DNA of 64,000 bases from positions 496,001 to 560,000 of the forward strand of contig NZ_JAKRKC020000001.1 of assembly GCF_022664455.2 (NCBI RefSeq), written 5' to 3'. Source of the stretch: Actinomadura luzonensis (lineage in GTDB: Bacteria; Actinomycetota; Actinomycetes; Streptosporangiales; Streptosporangiaceae). This document shows, one piece after another, positions 16,832-25,374 of the stretch. The first letter of the stretch is position 1. Every line of letters begins with the position of its first letter. Below the pieces are notes generated by a model, which was not told where the DNA came from, made no database searches, and saw only the letters and a program-made list of their open reading frames with translations. The translations under genes and the position numbers were made by a program.

Positions 16832-18694
16832 ATGGCCGACGAACCCCTTGAGCTCGGCGAGATGTCGATCTCCGACTGGTACGCCCACTCCGACAAGCTG
16901 GCCGAGGTCGGCTTTCTCACGATCGCCCGGCGGTTGCCGTCGCTGGTGTCCCAGGCGCTCGCCATCGCGTGGCGGGCCGACCGGCGCGACACCGTGCTGG
17001 CGATCACGCTCAACCTGCTGGGCGGGGTGTTCACCGCGTTCGGCCTGCTGGCCACGACCGGGGTGCTCACCGCGCTGTTCAGCGAGGGCCCCACGCCCGA
17101 GCGGGTCGTGGCGGCGCTGCCGAGCCTCGCCGTGGTCGCCGGGGCGGCGGCGCTGCGCGCGGTCGTGCAGGCCGGCGCGGGCTGGGCGCAGGCCCGCCTC
17201 GACCCGCAGGTCAGCCGGCTGACCGAGGAGCGCCTGTACGGGCTGACCAGCCGCGTCGAGCTGGCCGCCTACGACGACCCGGAGTTCCACGACGCGCTCC
17301 AGCGGGCCCGGCTGCGCGGCGTCTCGGTGGCCGACGCGGTGGTGTCGGCCACCGTCGACGTGCTGACCGCCGCCGTCGGCATCGCCGCCGTGGCCGGCGT
17401 GCTCGGCGTGCTGCACCCGGTGCTGCTGCCGCTGCTCCTGCTGGCGGTGCTGCCCGACGCCTGGGCCATGGTGCGCGGCGCCAGGATGCGCTACGCCACC
17501 CTGTACGCCCTCATCCCCGCCGCCCGGCGCAAGTGGATCATCGGCGACCTGGCGGCCGACCGCTCCCCCGCGGCGGAGGTCCGCTCGTTCACCATGCGCG
17601 GCTTCCTGCTGGCCATGTACGACGCGGTGGCCCGCGCCGAGCAGGACGTCATGCTCCGGCTGGCCAGGCGGCAGACGTACGCGAAGCTGGCCGGCGAGGC
17701 GCTGAGCGGCCTCGGCGCCGGCCTGGTCTACGCCGCGCTCGGCGTGCTGCTGGCAGTCGCGGCGATCCCGCTGGCCGTGGCGGGCACGGCGGTGCTCGCC
17801 ATCAGGTCGGCCCAGCAGTCGCTGAGCAACCTGATGTACGCCACCAACCGCCTGTACGAGGAGGGCCTGTACTTCACCGACTTCCTGGAGTTCTGCGCCG
17901 ACGCCGAGCGCCGGATCCCGGCCGGCCGCACGGCCGCGATGCCGGAGGGCTTCCAGCGGGTCACCGCCACCGGCGTCACCTTCACCTATCCGGGGGCGAA
18001 GGAGCCGGCCCTGCGCGAGGTGTCGGTCGAGATCAAGCGGGGCGAGATCGTGGCGTTCGTCGGCGAGAACGGCTCCGGCAAGACCACCCTGTCGAAGATC
18101 CTCGCCGGCCTGTACGAACCGGACACCGGAACGGTCCACTGGGACGACACCGACCTGCGCCAGGTCAGCCCCGACGACCTGCGCCTGCGCACCGCCGTCA
18201 TCGCCCAGGACCACACCCGCTGGCCGCTCACCGCCCGCTACAACATCACCATGGGCACCGACAAGGGCGAGCCCGCCCTGCTCTCGGCCGCCGCCGTCGC
18301 CGGCGCCGACGAGGTCGTCGAGGGCCTGCCGCACGGCTACCGCACCCTGCTCGACCGCCGCTTCAAGGACGGCCAGGAGCTGTCCGGCGGCCAGTGGCAG
18401 CGCATCGCCGTCGCCCGCGGCTTCCACCGCGACGCCGACCTGCTCATCTGCGACGAGCCCACCGCCGCCCTCGACGCCCGCGCCGAACACGCCCTGTTCG
18501 AACGCATCCGCACCCACGCCGACGGCCGCACCGTCCTGCTCATCACCCACCGCCTGGCCAGCGTGCGCTACGCCGACCGCATCTACGTGCTGGAGCACGG
18601 CCGCATCACCGAGGAGGGCGACCACGACGCGCTCATGGCGCTGAACGGCCTCTACGCCGACCTCTACTCGCTCCAGGCCACCGCGTACCGGTGA
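16832..18694 (+). CDS. ABC exporter, fused membrane and ATPase domains
   Basis: A 620-residue ABCB-type half-transporter. Residues 1-330 hold the membrane region; residues 350-620 form the ATPase with Walker A GENGSGKTT, signature LSGGQWQR, Walker B LLICDEPTAAL and switch THR. The N-terminal 60 residues are an unusually long cytoplasmic lead-in. It is divergent from the module-1 regulator with 74 bases between starts, and its stop abuts the stop of the PBP homologue at 18695. The exported molecule is unknown. Proteins of this kind often export peptides or lipids, and sometimes sit in RiPP clusters, but no precursor is visible beside it. Confidence 0.9.
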   Translation: MADEPLELGEMSISDWYAHSDKLAEVGFLTIARRLPSLVSQALAIAWRADRRDTVLAITLNLLGGVFTAFGLLATTGVLTALFSEGPTPERVVAALPSLAVVAGAAALRAVVQAGAGWAQARLDPQVSRLTEERLYGLTSRVELAAYDDPEFHDALQRARLRGVSVADAVVSATVDVLTAAVGIAAVAGVLGVLHPVLLPLLLLAVLPDAWAMVRGARMRYATLYALIPAARRKWIIGDLAADRSPAAEVRSFTMRGFLLAMYDAVARAEQDVMLRLARRQTYAKLAGEALSGLGAGLVYAALGVLLAVAAIPLAVAGTAVLAIRSAQQSLSNLMYATNRLYEEGLYFTDFLEFCADAERRIPAGRTAAMPEGFQRVTATGVTFTYPGAKEPALREVSVEIKRGEIVAFVGENGSGKTTLSKILAGLYEPDTGTVHWDDTDLRQVSPDDLRLRTAVIAQDHTRWPLTARYNITMGTDKGEPALLSAAAVAGADEVVEGLPHGYRTLLDRRFKDGQELSGGQWQRIAVARGFHRDADLLICDEPTAALDARAEHALFERIRTHADGRTVLLITHRLASVRYADRIYVLEHGRITEEGDHDALMALNGLYADLYSLQATAYR

Positions 18695-20146
18695 TCAGGA
18701 CAGGGCGGCCTGGATCACTGAGCGCGCGATCGACGCCACGGCGGCGGCCCGCGGGCCCGGCCGCTCCAGCACCACGCCCACGGCCACCTCGGGCTTGTCC
18801 GCCGGCGCGAACGCGGTGACCAGCGCCTGCTCCTGCCCGCCCGGCGCGGCCGGCGACCCGCCGGTCTTGGCCGCCACCTCCACGCCCGGCAGGGCCGCGC
18901 CGGTGCCGGTCCCGCCGGCGTGCGTCACCGTCGTCATCATCGCCGCCAGGTGCTTGGCCAGGGTCGGCGGCACGGCGGTCCGCCACGGCGCGGGCGCGGC
19001 CTGCTTGATCACCGAGCCGTCCGGCAGCCGCACCTCCTCCACCAGGTACGGCCGCATGAGCACCCCGTCGTTGGCCACGGCCGCCGACAACATGGCGATC
19101 ATCAGCGGGGTGGCCACGTTGTCGTGGTGGCCGATCGCGGCCAGCGCCGTCTGCGCCCGGTCCGTGCCCATCGGGTACCTGCTGGGCGTGGCGGGCAGCG
19201 GGATCGCCAGGTGCTCGGCGTTGAACCCGAACGCCTCCGCCTGGTCGCGCAGCAGGTCCTGGCCGAGCCGCAGGCCGAGTCCGGCGAAGGCGGTCTCGCA
19301 GGAGACCTGGAAGGCGTACATGAGGGTGGGGTGCGCGTCGCGGCAGCCGGGGTTGTTGCGCACCGGCGCGCGGCCGCCGGGCAGCGGCAGCAGCGCGGGG
19401 GCGTCGAGCAGGCTGGCGGGCGTGTACTCGCCGGAGGCCAGCGCCGCCGCCGTGGTGACCAGCTTGAACGTGGCGCCGGGCGGATAGGGCCGGTTCAGCG
19501 CGCGGTTCAGCAGGGGCTGCCCGGGGTCCTGCCGCAGCCGCTGGGCGGTCTCGGCGAGCCGCGCCGGGTCGAAGGTGGTGAACGCGTTCGGGTCGTACGA
19601 CGGGTAGGAGGCGAGCGCCAGCACCGCCCCGGTGGCCGGGTGCAGCGCCACCACCGCGCCCGGGGTCCCGGCCGCCCGCAAGCCCTCGTAGGCGGCCCGC
19701 TGCGCCCGCTCGCCGATGGTCAGCCGCACGTCGGCCCCCTCGACCTCGCCCGCCCGCACCAGCGAGCGCACCCTGACGCGGGGGTCGTCGCCGGACAGCA
19801 CCCCGTCCTCGGCGTGCTCGATGCCGGTGGCGCGGTGCGGGGCCAGGTGGCCGGTGACCGCCGCGTAGACCTCGCCGTGCGGGTAGGCCCGCCGGTACCG
19901 GTAGGGGCCGCCGCCCGAGGGGCGGCTGACGGCGACGGGCGTGCCCTCGTAGGTGAGGATGTCGCCGCGCGGGTGGCCGTACCGCTCGATGAGCGGCCGC
20001 TCGTTGCGGCGGTCGGCGTTGAGCGCGTGCGAGCCGAACGCCTGCACCAGCGTGACGTGCGCCAGCAGCGTGAAGAGCATGCCGCCGCAGATCAGGGCCA
20101 CGCGGCCCGTCGACTCGTTGATCCGCCCGCCCCGCGCTCCGGCCAT
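18695..20146 (-). CDS. Penicillin-binding-protein homologue lacking the catalytic serine
   Basis: A 483-residue class B PBP (PbpA/FtsI-like) with one N-terminal membrane helix (VALICGGMLFTLLAHVTLV), a PBP-dimer region (residues 45-140) and a transpeptidase domain. The active-site SxxK is written PPGATFKLVTT: the nucleophile serine is alanine (codon GCC, read directly). The second motif SxN is SCE (FQVSCETAFAG), while the third is intact as KTGG. Without the serine it cannot form an acyl-enzyme. It may be a scaffold in cell-wall synthesis, a regulator or a beta-lactam decoy. It converges stop to stop with the ABC exporter. Confidence 0.92.
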   Translation of the reverse strand: MAGARGGRINESTGRVALICGGMLFTLLAHVTLVQAFGSHALNADRRNERPLIERYGHPRGDILTYEGTPVAVSRPSGGGPYRYRRAYPHGEVYAAVTGHLAPHRATGIEHAEDGVLSGDDPRVRVRSLVRAGEVEGADVRLTIGERAQRAAYEGLRAAGTPGAVVALHPATGAVLALASYPSYDPNAFTTFDPARLAETAQRLRQDPGQPLLNRALNRPYPPGATFKLVTTAAALASGEYTPASLLDAPALLPLPGGRAPVRNNPGCRDAHPTLMYAFQVSCETAFAGLGLRLGQDLLRDQAEAFGFNAEHLAIPLPATPSRYPMGTDRAQTALAAIGHHDNVATPLMIAMLSAAVANDGVLMRPYLVEEVRLPDGSVIKQAAPAPWRTAVPPTLAKHLAAMMTTVTHAGGTGTGAALPGVEVAAKTGGSPAAPGGQEQALVTAFAPADKPEVAVGVVLERPGPRAAAVASIARSVIQAALS

Positions 20147-20182
20147 GGATCTCGGTCTAGCAGCCGGAGCGCAAAGGCCGGG

Positions 20183-20542
20183 CTAGAGCAGGCTGCGGTA
20201 GTAGGAGATCTTGTGGTGGATGTAGCCCTGCCGCTCGGTCAGGTTCGCGATCTGGGCCTGCACCTGGCGGTCGTGCTCCTCCAGCAGCCTGATGCGGTCG
20301 GGCACGGTGTGGTCGCCGGCGCGGACCAGCTCGGCGAAGCGCAGCATCGTCGCGATGGGCATGCCGGTGTCGCGCAGGCAGCGCAGCATGCCGAGCCAGC
20401 CGATGTCCTCCTCGCTGAACCTGCGCTGACCTGCGGCGTTGCGGTCGACGCGCTCCAGCAGCCCGATCTTCTCGTAGTAGCGCAGGGTGTCGAGGGTGAA
20501 GCCGGTCTCCTCGACGGCCTCCGCCGGTGTGTACACGCTCAC
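20183..20542 (-). CDS. MerR-family transcriptional regulator
   Basis: A 119-residue MerR regulator. The N-terminal winged helix reads YTPAEAVEETGFTLDTLRYY then EKIGLL, followed by RRFSEEDIGWLGMLRCLRDT and a coiled dimerisation helix to the end. There is no C-terminal ligand domain or metal-binding cysteine cluster, as in the short MerR proteins that sit beside aldo/keto reductases. GTG 20542 is used; the RBS is weak. It is divergent from the reductase at 20622, with two palindromic operators between them, so it should control both genes. Confidence 0.9.
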   Translation of the reverse strand: MSVYTPAEAVEETGFTLDTLRYYEKIGLLERVDRNAAGQRRFSEEDIGWLGMLRCLRDTGMPIATMLRFAELVRAGDHTVPDRIRLLEEHDRQVQAQIANLTERQGYIHHKISYYRSLL

Positions 20543-20556
20543 ACGCCAAGGATCCC

Positions 20557-20576
20557 ACCTGGAGCGTGCTCCAGGT
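20557..20576 (-). promoter_or_regulatory. MerR operator, copy 1 (merR side)
   Basis: ACCTGGAGC-GT-GCTCCAGGT is a near-perfect 20-bp palindrome. On the minus strand a TTGACC precedes it and GATCCT follows at about 19 bases, the long spacer typical of MerR-activated promoters. Confidence 0.65.
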
Positions 20577-20583
20577 CAACCGC

Positions 20584-20614
20584 TTGACATGGAGTGCGCT
20601 CCAGCTTCCACAGT
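20584..20614 (+). promoter_or_regulatory. MerR-type promoter of the aldo/keto reductase
   Basis: A consensus -35 TTGACA (20584-20589) is followed by the palindrome TGGAGTGCGCTCCA inside a 19-base spacer and a weak -10 CACAGT at 20609-20614. The palindrome shares TGGAG-N4-CTCCA with the copy at 20557-20576. The reductase ATG is only 8 bases beyond, so the message is leaderless or nearly so. Confidence 0.7.
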
Positions 20615-20621
20615 CGGTGCC

Positions 20622-21545
20622 ATGAACTTCGCACTCGGGACGATCCCCTTCGGCACCAGCGTCGGCCTGGAGGACACCTTCGCCCTCCTCGACCGCTTCC
20701 ACGAGGCGGGCGGCACGATGCTCGACACCGCCAACAACTACCCGTTCTGGGTCGAGGGCCGCACCGGCGACGAGAGCGAGCAGGCCATCGGGGCCTGGCT
20801 GGCCGCCCGTGGCAACCGCGACCAGGTCTTCATCAGCACCAAGGGCGGCGCGCGGCCCACCGTGCCCGGCGACACCACGCTCGGCTCGGCCGAGGGCCTG
20901 TCGGCGGCCGCCGTCGCGCGGGCGGCGGAGGGCAGCCTGCGCCGGCTCGGCACCGACCGCGTCGACCTGTACTGGGCGCACATCGAGGACCGCGCGGTGC
21001 CGCTGGAGGAGACGCTGGGGGCCTTCGACGAGCTGGCCAGGGCGGGCAAGGCCGGCGCGATCGGGGCCAGCAACGTCTCGGCCTGGCGGCTGGAGCGGGC
21101 GCGCAACGTCTCGGCGGCGCGGGGCTGGGTGCCGTACACGTACGTGCAGGTCCGCCACACCTACCTGCGCCCGCGCCCGCTGACCCGGCTCGCCGAGTCG
21201 GGGCACCGGCTGGCCACCGACGACCTGCTCGACTACGTGGCCGCCGAGCCGGACCTGACGTTGTGGGCGTACAACACGCTGATGTTCGGGGCGTACACGC
21301 GGCAGGACCGGCCGATCCCGGAGATCTACGACCACCCGGGCACCACGGCCAGGCTCGCCGCGCTGCGCGAGGTGGCCGGGGAGCTGGGGGCGACGGTCAA
21401 CCAGGTGGTGCTGGCCTGGCTGATGGCCGACGGGGTCGTGCCGATCGTCGGGGTGTCGACGATGGCGCAGCTCGACGAGGCGATCGGCGCGGCGGACCTG
21501 AAGCTGGACCCGGAGCTGAAGGCCCGCCTGGACGAGCCCTGCTAG
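20622..21545 (+). CDS. Aldo/keto reductase
   Basis: A 307-residue NADPH-dependent reductase of the AKR TIM-barrel fold. Catalytic residues by motif: Asp and Tyr in GTMLDTANNYPFW, Lys in VFISTKGG, and the His-equivalent region in VDLYWAHIEDRAVPL. GAIGASNVSAWRLERA and the late VVPIVGVSTMAQLDEAIGA complete the cofactor site. It should reduce aldehydes or ketones, probably as detoxification under MerR control. ATG 20622 is taken because the MerR promoter ends just before it; upstream in-frame codons would be outside the message. An IS element has inserted exactly at its TAG stop, leaving the protein intact. Confidence 0.9.
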   Translation: MNFALGTIPFGTSVGLEDTFALLDRFHEAGGTMLDTANNYPFWVEGRTGDESEQAIGAWLAARGNRDQVFISTKGGARPTVPGDTTLGSAEGLSAAAVARAAEGSLRRLGTDRVDLYWAHIEDRAVPLEETLGAFDELARAGKAGAIGASNVSAWRLERARNVSAARGWVPYTYVQVRHTYLRPRPLTRLAESGHRLATDDLLDYVAAEPDLTLWAYNTLMFGAYTRQDRPIPEIYDHPGTTARLAALREVAGELGATVNQVVLAWLMADGVVPIVGVSTMAQLDEAIGAADLKLDPELKARLDEPC

Positions 21546-23268
21546 CCCCGTTTTCCGCACGTGCGGGTGTTTGAAGATCGCGGGGTTGCTGTGGTGATCG
21601 TCATCACGGTAGGACGTGGCGGGTGAGACAGCATGCGCAGTGGGGCCAGGCCAGTGTCGAGAAGATGCTCGGAGCATTACCGGTGATCGCGGGGTTCTGC
21701 TCGCGGCTGCGGATTCGGGAGCTGGTGGATGCGGCCTGCCCGGTGCGTGATGTCGCGGAGCTGACTCATGGTCAGGTGATCGAGGTGCTGGTGGCCAACC
21801 GGCTGACCTCGCCCGCGCCGCTGGTGCACGTGCAGGACTGGGCGCGCGCCTGGGCGGTGGGTGAGGCGTTCGGGACCGATGCCGAACTGCTCAACGATGA
21901 CCGGATCGGCCGCGCGCTGGATGCCATCGCCCCGCATCTGGACCAGCTGGCCGGGTCGGTCGGGCTGGCCGCGATCGAGGCGTTCGGCATCGAGGTGACC
22001 CGCCTGCACTGGGACATGACCTCGATCTCGCTGCACGGCGACTACCCCCAGCCCGAGCCCGGATACGCGACGCCGCGTTTTGGTCACCCCAAGGACCGGC
22101 GGCCGGACCTGAAGCAGGTCCAGGCCGGGATCGCGGTGGCCGCTGATGGCGCGATCCCGGTCTTCCACCGCGCCTACGACGGCGCGGCCGGTGAGGTCGG
22201 GCAGGTCATCGGCGCCATGCAGGGCCTGCAGAAGCTGGCCGGCCCGCAACGCATGCTCATGATCGGCGATTCCAAGCTGATCTCGTATGCCAACCTGGCC
22301 GCCATGGACAGGGCGGGGGTGTCCTTCATCGCGCCGGCCTCCAAGCAGTACGTCGGCGCCGCGGCCCTGGCCGGTCAGAAGCTCGCCGACGCGGCCCGGG
22401 TGGACTACGTCGCCGCCCGGGACGAGCGCAAGAGCGCTGACCGGCGCGGCCTCTGGCACGTGCACGAGGACGACGCCATGACGCTGGCCGGGCCGCGCAA
22501 GAAGGACCCGATCCTGACGCTGCGGCGCATCTTCGTGCACTCCTCCGCCCGCGCCCAGGCCGCCGCCACCGCCCGGGCCAAGAAACTCGATCGCGCCCGC
22601 GACGACCTGGCCCGGCTGGAACGCGGCCTGGGCAGCCGCCACTACCCCACCGAGCAGGCCGTCGCCGACCGCCTCGCCGCGATCGGCCGCGACCGCCGGG
22701 TCAGCCCCTACCTGACCGCCCAGGCCGGCACCGACCCCGACACCGGCAAACCCACCCTGGTCTGGCACTTCGACCAGAGCGCGATCGACGCCGACGCCGC
22801 TACCGACGGCTGGTACGCCCTGCTCACCAACCTGCCCCCCGAGGCCGCCGACGCCGCACAGGTGCTGCGCCACTACAAAGGCCAAGAAGCCGTCGAACGC
22901 CGCTACCAGGCCTTCAAAGGCCCGCTGGCCGTCACCCAGCTGTATCTGAAGAACAACCGCCGCATCCACGCACTGATCACCGTCATCTGCCTGGCCCTGC
23001 TCATCTTCTGCCTGATCGAACGCCAGGCCCGCCAGGCCCTCACCGCCCGCGGCCAGACCAAGGTCAACGGCCTGTACGCCGGACGGCCCGCGATCCCCAC
23101 CGGCAGGCTCATCCTCGACGCGCTGGCCGGTATCCGGCTGATCCCGGGCACCGGCCAGTCACCCCCGACCATCCCGCAACCCACCGACCTCCAACTCCAT
23201 CTCCTGGACCTCCTCGACATCGATCCACGAGACCTCCGCTGAAGATCACGCACGTGCGGAAAACGGGG
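21546..23268 (+). mobile_element. IS1634-like insertion sequence, complete
   Basis: A 1723-bp element bounded by perfect 20-bp inverted repeats CCCCGTTTTCCGCACGTGCG (left 21546-21565; reverse complement at 23249-23268), each containing the palindrome CGCACGTGCG. CTAG flanks both ends (21542-21545 and 23269-23272) and is the likely target duplication; because CTAG is itself palindromic the outer boundary is ambiguous by four bases. The left CTAG contains the TAG stop of the aldo/keto reductase. The single transposase is intact, so the insertion may be recent. Confidence 0.88.
21623..23242 (+). CDS. IS1634-family transposase
   Basis: A 539-residue DDE transposase filling the element between the inverted repeats, starting at GTG 21623. 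The N-terminal region (VIAGFCSRLRIRELVDAACP) matches the domain typical of IS1634/IS1549-type enzymes. Acidic catalytic residues are expected in TRLHWDMTSISLHGDY (first Asp), MLMIGDSKLISYAN (second Asp) and YKGQEAVERRYQAFKG (Glu, with the Y-2-R-like spacing of IS4 relatives). The frame is undamaged, so the element is probably active. The gene stops seven bases before the right inverted repeat. Confidence 0.93.
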   Translation: MRQHAQWGQASVEKMLGALPVIAGFCSRLRIRELVDAACPVRDVAELTHGQVIEVLVANRLTSPAPLVHVQDWARAWAVGEAFGTDAELLNDDRIGRALDAIAPHLDQLAGSVGLAAIEAFGIEVTRLHWDMTSISLHGDYPQPEPGYATPRFGHPKDRRPDLKQVQAGIAVAADGAIPVFHRAYDGAAGEVGQVIGAMQGLQKLAGPQRMLMIGDSKLISYANLAAMDRAGVSFIAPASKQYVGAAALAGQKLADAARVDYVAARDERKSADRRGLWHVHEDDAMTLAGPRKKDPILTLRRIFVHSSARAQAAATARAKKLDRARDDLARLERGLGSRHYPTEQAVADRLAAIGRDRRVSPYLTAQAGTDPDTGKPTLVWHFDQSAIDADAATDGWYALLTNLPPEAADAAQVLRHYKGQEAVERRYQAFKGPLAVTQLYLKNNRRIHALITVICLALLIFCLIERQARQALTARGQTKVNGLYAGRPAIPTGRLILDALAGIRLIPGTGQSPPTIPQPTDLQLHLLDLLDIDPRDLR

Positions 23269-23299
23269 CTAGCGCGTGCCGGACGAGCCCGGCCGGCGG

Positions 23300-23938
23300 C
23301 TACGGCAGGTGGTCGGCGAGGTAGCGGTGGACGAGCTGCTTGCACTCGGCGATGAGAGCGGGGTCGCCCGCGGGGTCGGCGCGGAAGGCCAGCTTGAGCA
23401 CGGCGTCGGTGGCCTCGACCGCGACCAGCAGCGCGCGGTCGAGCCCCGGCCCGGCGGGCGCGTCCAGCAGCTCCTGGGTGAGGGCGCGCAGCCGGCCGGC
23501 CACGATCGCGTTGTTCTCCACCGCCTCGTCGAGGGCCCGGTGGGTGCCGGGCAGCGCGGGCCCGCCGGGGGCGATGAGCACCTCGCCGAAGTCGACCACG
23601 GCGAAGCCGGGGGTGGTGCGCTTCATGTCCACGAACTCGTCGACGGCGAGGTCGACCAGGTCGGTCCAGTGGCCGAGGTCGGTGGCCGCGATGCGCTGCG
23701 TGACCCGCTGCAGGAACGCGTCGAGGTTGCGCAGCGCGAGCGCCCGCACCAGGGCCTGCTTGTCGCGGAAGAACTGGTAGAAGGTGCCGATCGGCACCTC
23801 GGCGCGGCGCGCGACCTCCTTGGTGGTGAGCGCGTCGTAGCCGAGCTCGTCGAGCAGCAGCGCGCACTCGTCGAGCATCCGTTCCACGCGGACCACGCTG
23901 CGGCGCTGGGCGGGACGGCGGCGCAACACACTCGTCAT
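23300..23938 (-). CDS. TetR-family transcriptional regulator
   Basis: A 212-residue regulator. The DNA-binding domain spans residues 15-65: ERMLDECALLLDELGYDALT, TKEVARRAEVPIGTFYQFFRD and KQALVRALA. The ligand domain is all-helical with no recognised signature. ATG 23938 is preferred (GGGGGG just before it); an ATG three codons earlier at 23947 is possible. It is divergent from the GH1 glycosidase at 24033 and probably controls it or itself; an inverted repeat CCGGGA-N11-TCCCGG lies between them. Confidence 0.88.
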   Translation of the reverse strand: MTSVLRRRPAQRRSVVRVERMLDECALLLDELGYDALTTKEVARRAEVPIGTFYQFFRDKQALVRALALRNLDAFLQRVTQRIAATDLGHWTDLVDLAVDEFVDMKRTTPGFAVVDFGEVLIAPGGPALPGTHRALDEAVENNAIVAGRLRALTQELLDAPAGPGLDRALLVAVEATDAVLKLAFRADPAGDPALIAECKQLVHRYLADHLP

Positions 23939-23959
23939 GCCCCCCATCCTGGCGCATTA

Positions 23960-23982
23960 CCGGGAGGTACAGGGAATCCCGG
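23960..23982. promoter_or_regulatory. Possible TetR operator between tetR and GH1 gene
   Basis: CCGGGA (23960-23965) and TCCCGG (23977-23982) form an inverted repeat separated by 11 bases, in the 94-base intergenic region of the divergent pair. Length and position suit a TetR dimer, but such short GC-rich repeats arise by chance. Confidence 0.3.
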
Positions 23983-24032
23983 GGTCCGGACGCTAACATG
24001 AGCGGCACTCGCATCGACGGGAGGAGCCGGTG

Positions 24033-25343
24033 ATGTTCCTGTGGGGCACGGCCACGGCCGCGTACCAGATCGAGGGCGCCGCGACCGAGGACGGGCGCGG
24101 CCCGTCCGTCTGGGACGTCTTCGCCCACGAGCCCGGCCGCACCCGCGACGGCCACACCGGCGACGTGGCCTGCGACCACTACCACCGCTGGCCCGAGGAC
24201 GTCGCCCTGATGTCCGGCCTCGGCGTCAACGCCTACCGCTTCTCGATCGCCTGGCCGCGCGTCCTGCCGCTCGGCTCGGGCGAGGTGAACGCCAAGGGCC
24301 TCGACTTCTACGAACGCCTCGTGGACGCCCTGCTGGAGCGCGGCGTGCAGCCGGTGCCCACACTGTTCCACTGGGACCTGCCGCAGGCCCTGGAGGAGCG
24401 CGGCGGCTGGCTGGAGCGGGACACCGCCGCGCGCTTCGCCGACTACGCCGCCGTGGTGGCCGGGCGGCTGGCCGACCGGGTGCCGCTGTGGATCACGCTG
24501 AACGAGCCGTTCGTGCACATGGCCTACGGCTACGCCATGGGCGTGCACGCCCCCGGCCGGGCCCTGCTGACGGCGGCCCTGCCCGCCGCGCACCACCAGC
24601 TCCTCGGCCACGGCCTGGCGGTGCGGGCGCTGCGCGCGGCCGGCGCGCGCGAGGTGGCGATCACCAACAACTGCACGCCGGTGCGGCCCGCGTCGGAGGG
24701 CGAGGCCGACCTGCGGGCCGCCGAGGCGTACGACATCCTGCACAACCGGCTGTTCAACGACCCGGTGCTGCTCGGCGCGTACCCGGACCTGTCGGCGTAC
24801 CCGCCGGGCCTGACCTGCGTCCAGGACGGCGACCTGGAGGTCATCGCCACCCCGATCGACGCGCTCGGCGTCAACTACTACAACCCCACCCGCATCGCCG
24901 CCCCCGCCGAGGACGCCGGCCTGCCCTTCGCCGACGCCGGGATCACCGGTCACCCGACGACGGCCTTCGGCTGGCCGGTCGTGCCCGACGGGCTGCGCGA
25001 GCTGCTGACCGGGCTGAAGGCCCGCTACGGCGCGGCGCTGCCGCCCGTCCACATCACCGAGAACGGCTGCTCCCAGCCCGACGTGCCGACCGAGCACGGC
25101 ACGGTCGAGGATCCCGGGCGCATCGCGTTCCTGGAGGGCCACATCGCGGCCATGCGGCGGGCCATGGCCGAGGGCGTGGACGTGCGCGGCTACTTCGTCT
25201 GGTCGCTGCTGGACAACTTCGAGTGGGCCGAGGGCTACCATCAGCGCTTCGGCCTGGTGCACGTGGACTTCGCGACGCAGCGCCGCACGCCGAAGGCGTC
25301 CTACCGCTGGTACGCGGAGTTCCTCGCCTCCTGCCGGGACTGA
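24033..25343 (+). CDS. Glycoside hydrolase family 1 (beta-glucosidase-like)
   Basis: A 436-residue cytoplasmic beta-glycosidase. The acid/base Glu is in the TLNEP motif (WITLNEPFVHMAYGYAMG) and the nucleophile Glu in HITENGCSQPD. The N-terminal FLWGTATAAYQIEGA, GVNAYRFSIAWPRVLP and the late WSLLDNFEWAEGYHQRFGL are family signatures. It lacks a signal peptide, so it should act on imported disaccharides such as cellobiose. The nearby CUT1 importer at 10-13 kb is a possible source of substrate but is not linked in an operon. ATG 24033 sits 8 bases after GGAGG; a GTG directly before it (24030) is an alternative. Confidence 0.94.
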   Translation: MFLWGTATAAYQIEGAATEDGRGPSVWDVFAHEPGRTRDGHTGDVACDHYHRWPEDVALMSGLGVNAYRFSIAWPRVLPLGSGEVNAKGLDFYERLVDALLERGVQPVPTLFHWDLPQALEERGGWLERDTAARFADYAAVVAGRLADRVPLWITLNEPFVHMAYGYAMGVHAPGRALLTAALPAAHHQLLGHGLAVRALRAAGAREVAITNNCTPVRPASEGEADLRAAEAYDILHNRLFNDPVLLGAYPDLSAYPPGLTCVQDGDLEVIATPIDALGVNYYNPTRIAAPAEDAGLPFADAGITGHPTTAFGWPVVPDGLRELLTGLKARYGAALPPVHITENGCSQPDVPTEHGTVEDPGRIAFLEGHIAAMRRAMAEGVDVRGYFVWSLLDNFEWAEGYHQRFGLVHVDFATQRRTPKASYRWYAEFLASCRD

Positions 25344-25374
25344 CGCCGCCCCCGACGCCAGACCTCGGCGATCG

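Noticed and set aside
21546..23268. Composite transposon or genomic island around the IS element
   Set aside because: Only one copy of the inverted-repeat pair is present in the window, and neighbouring genes do not differ visibly in composition.
21532..23290. Repeat GACGAGCCC on both sides of the IS element
   Set aside because: Nine bases only, at different distances from the two ends (10 and 9 bases beyond different flanks), so it is not a target duplication.
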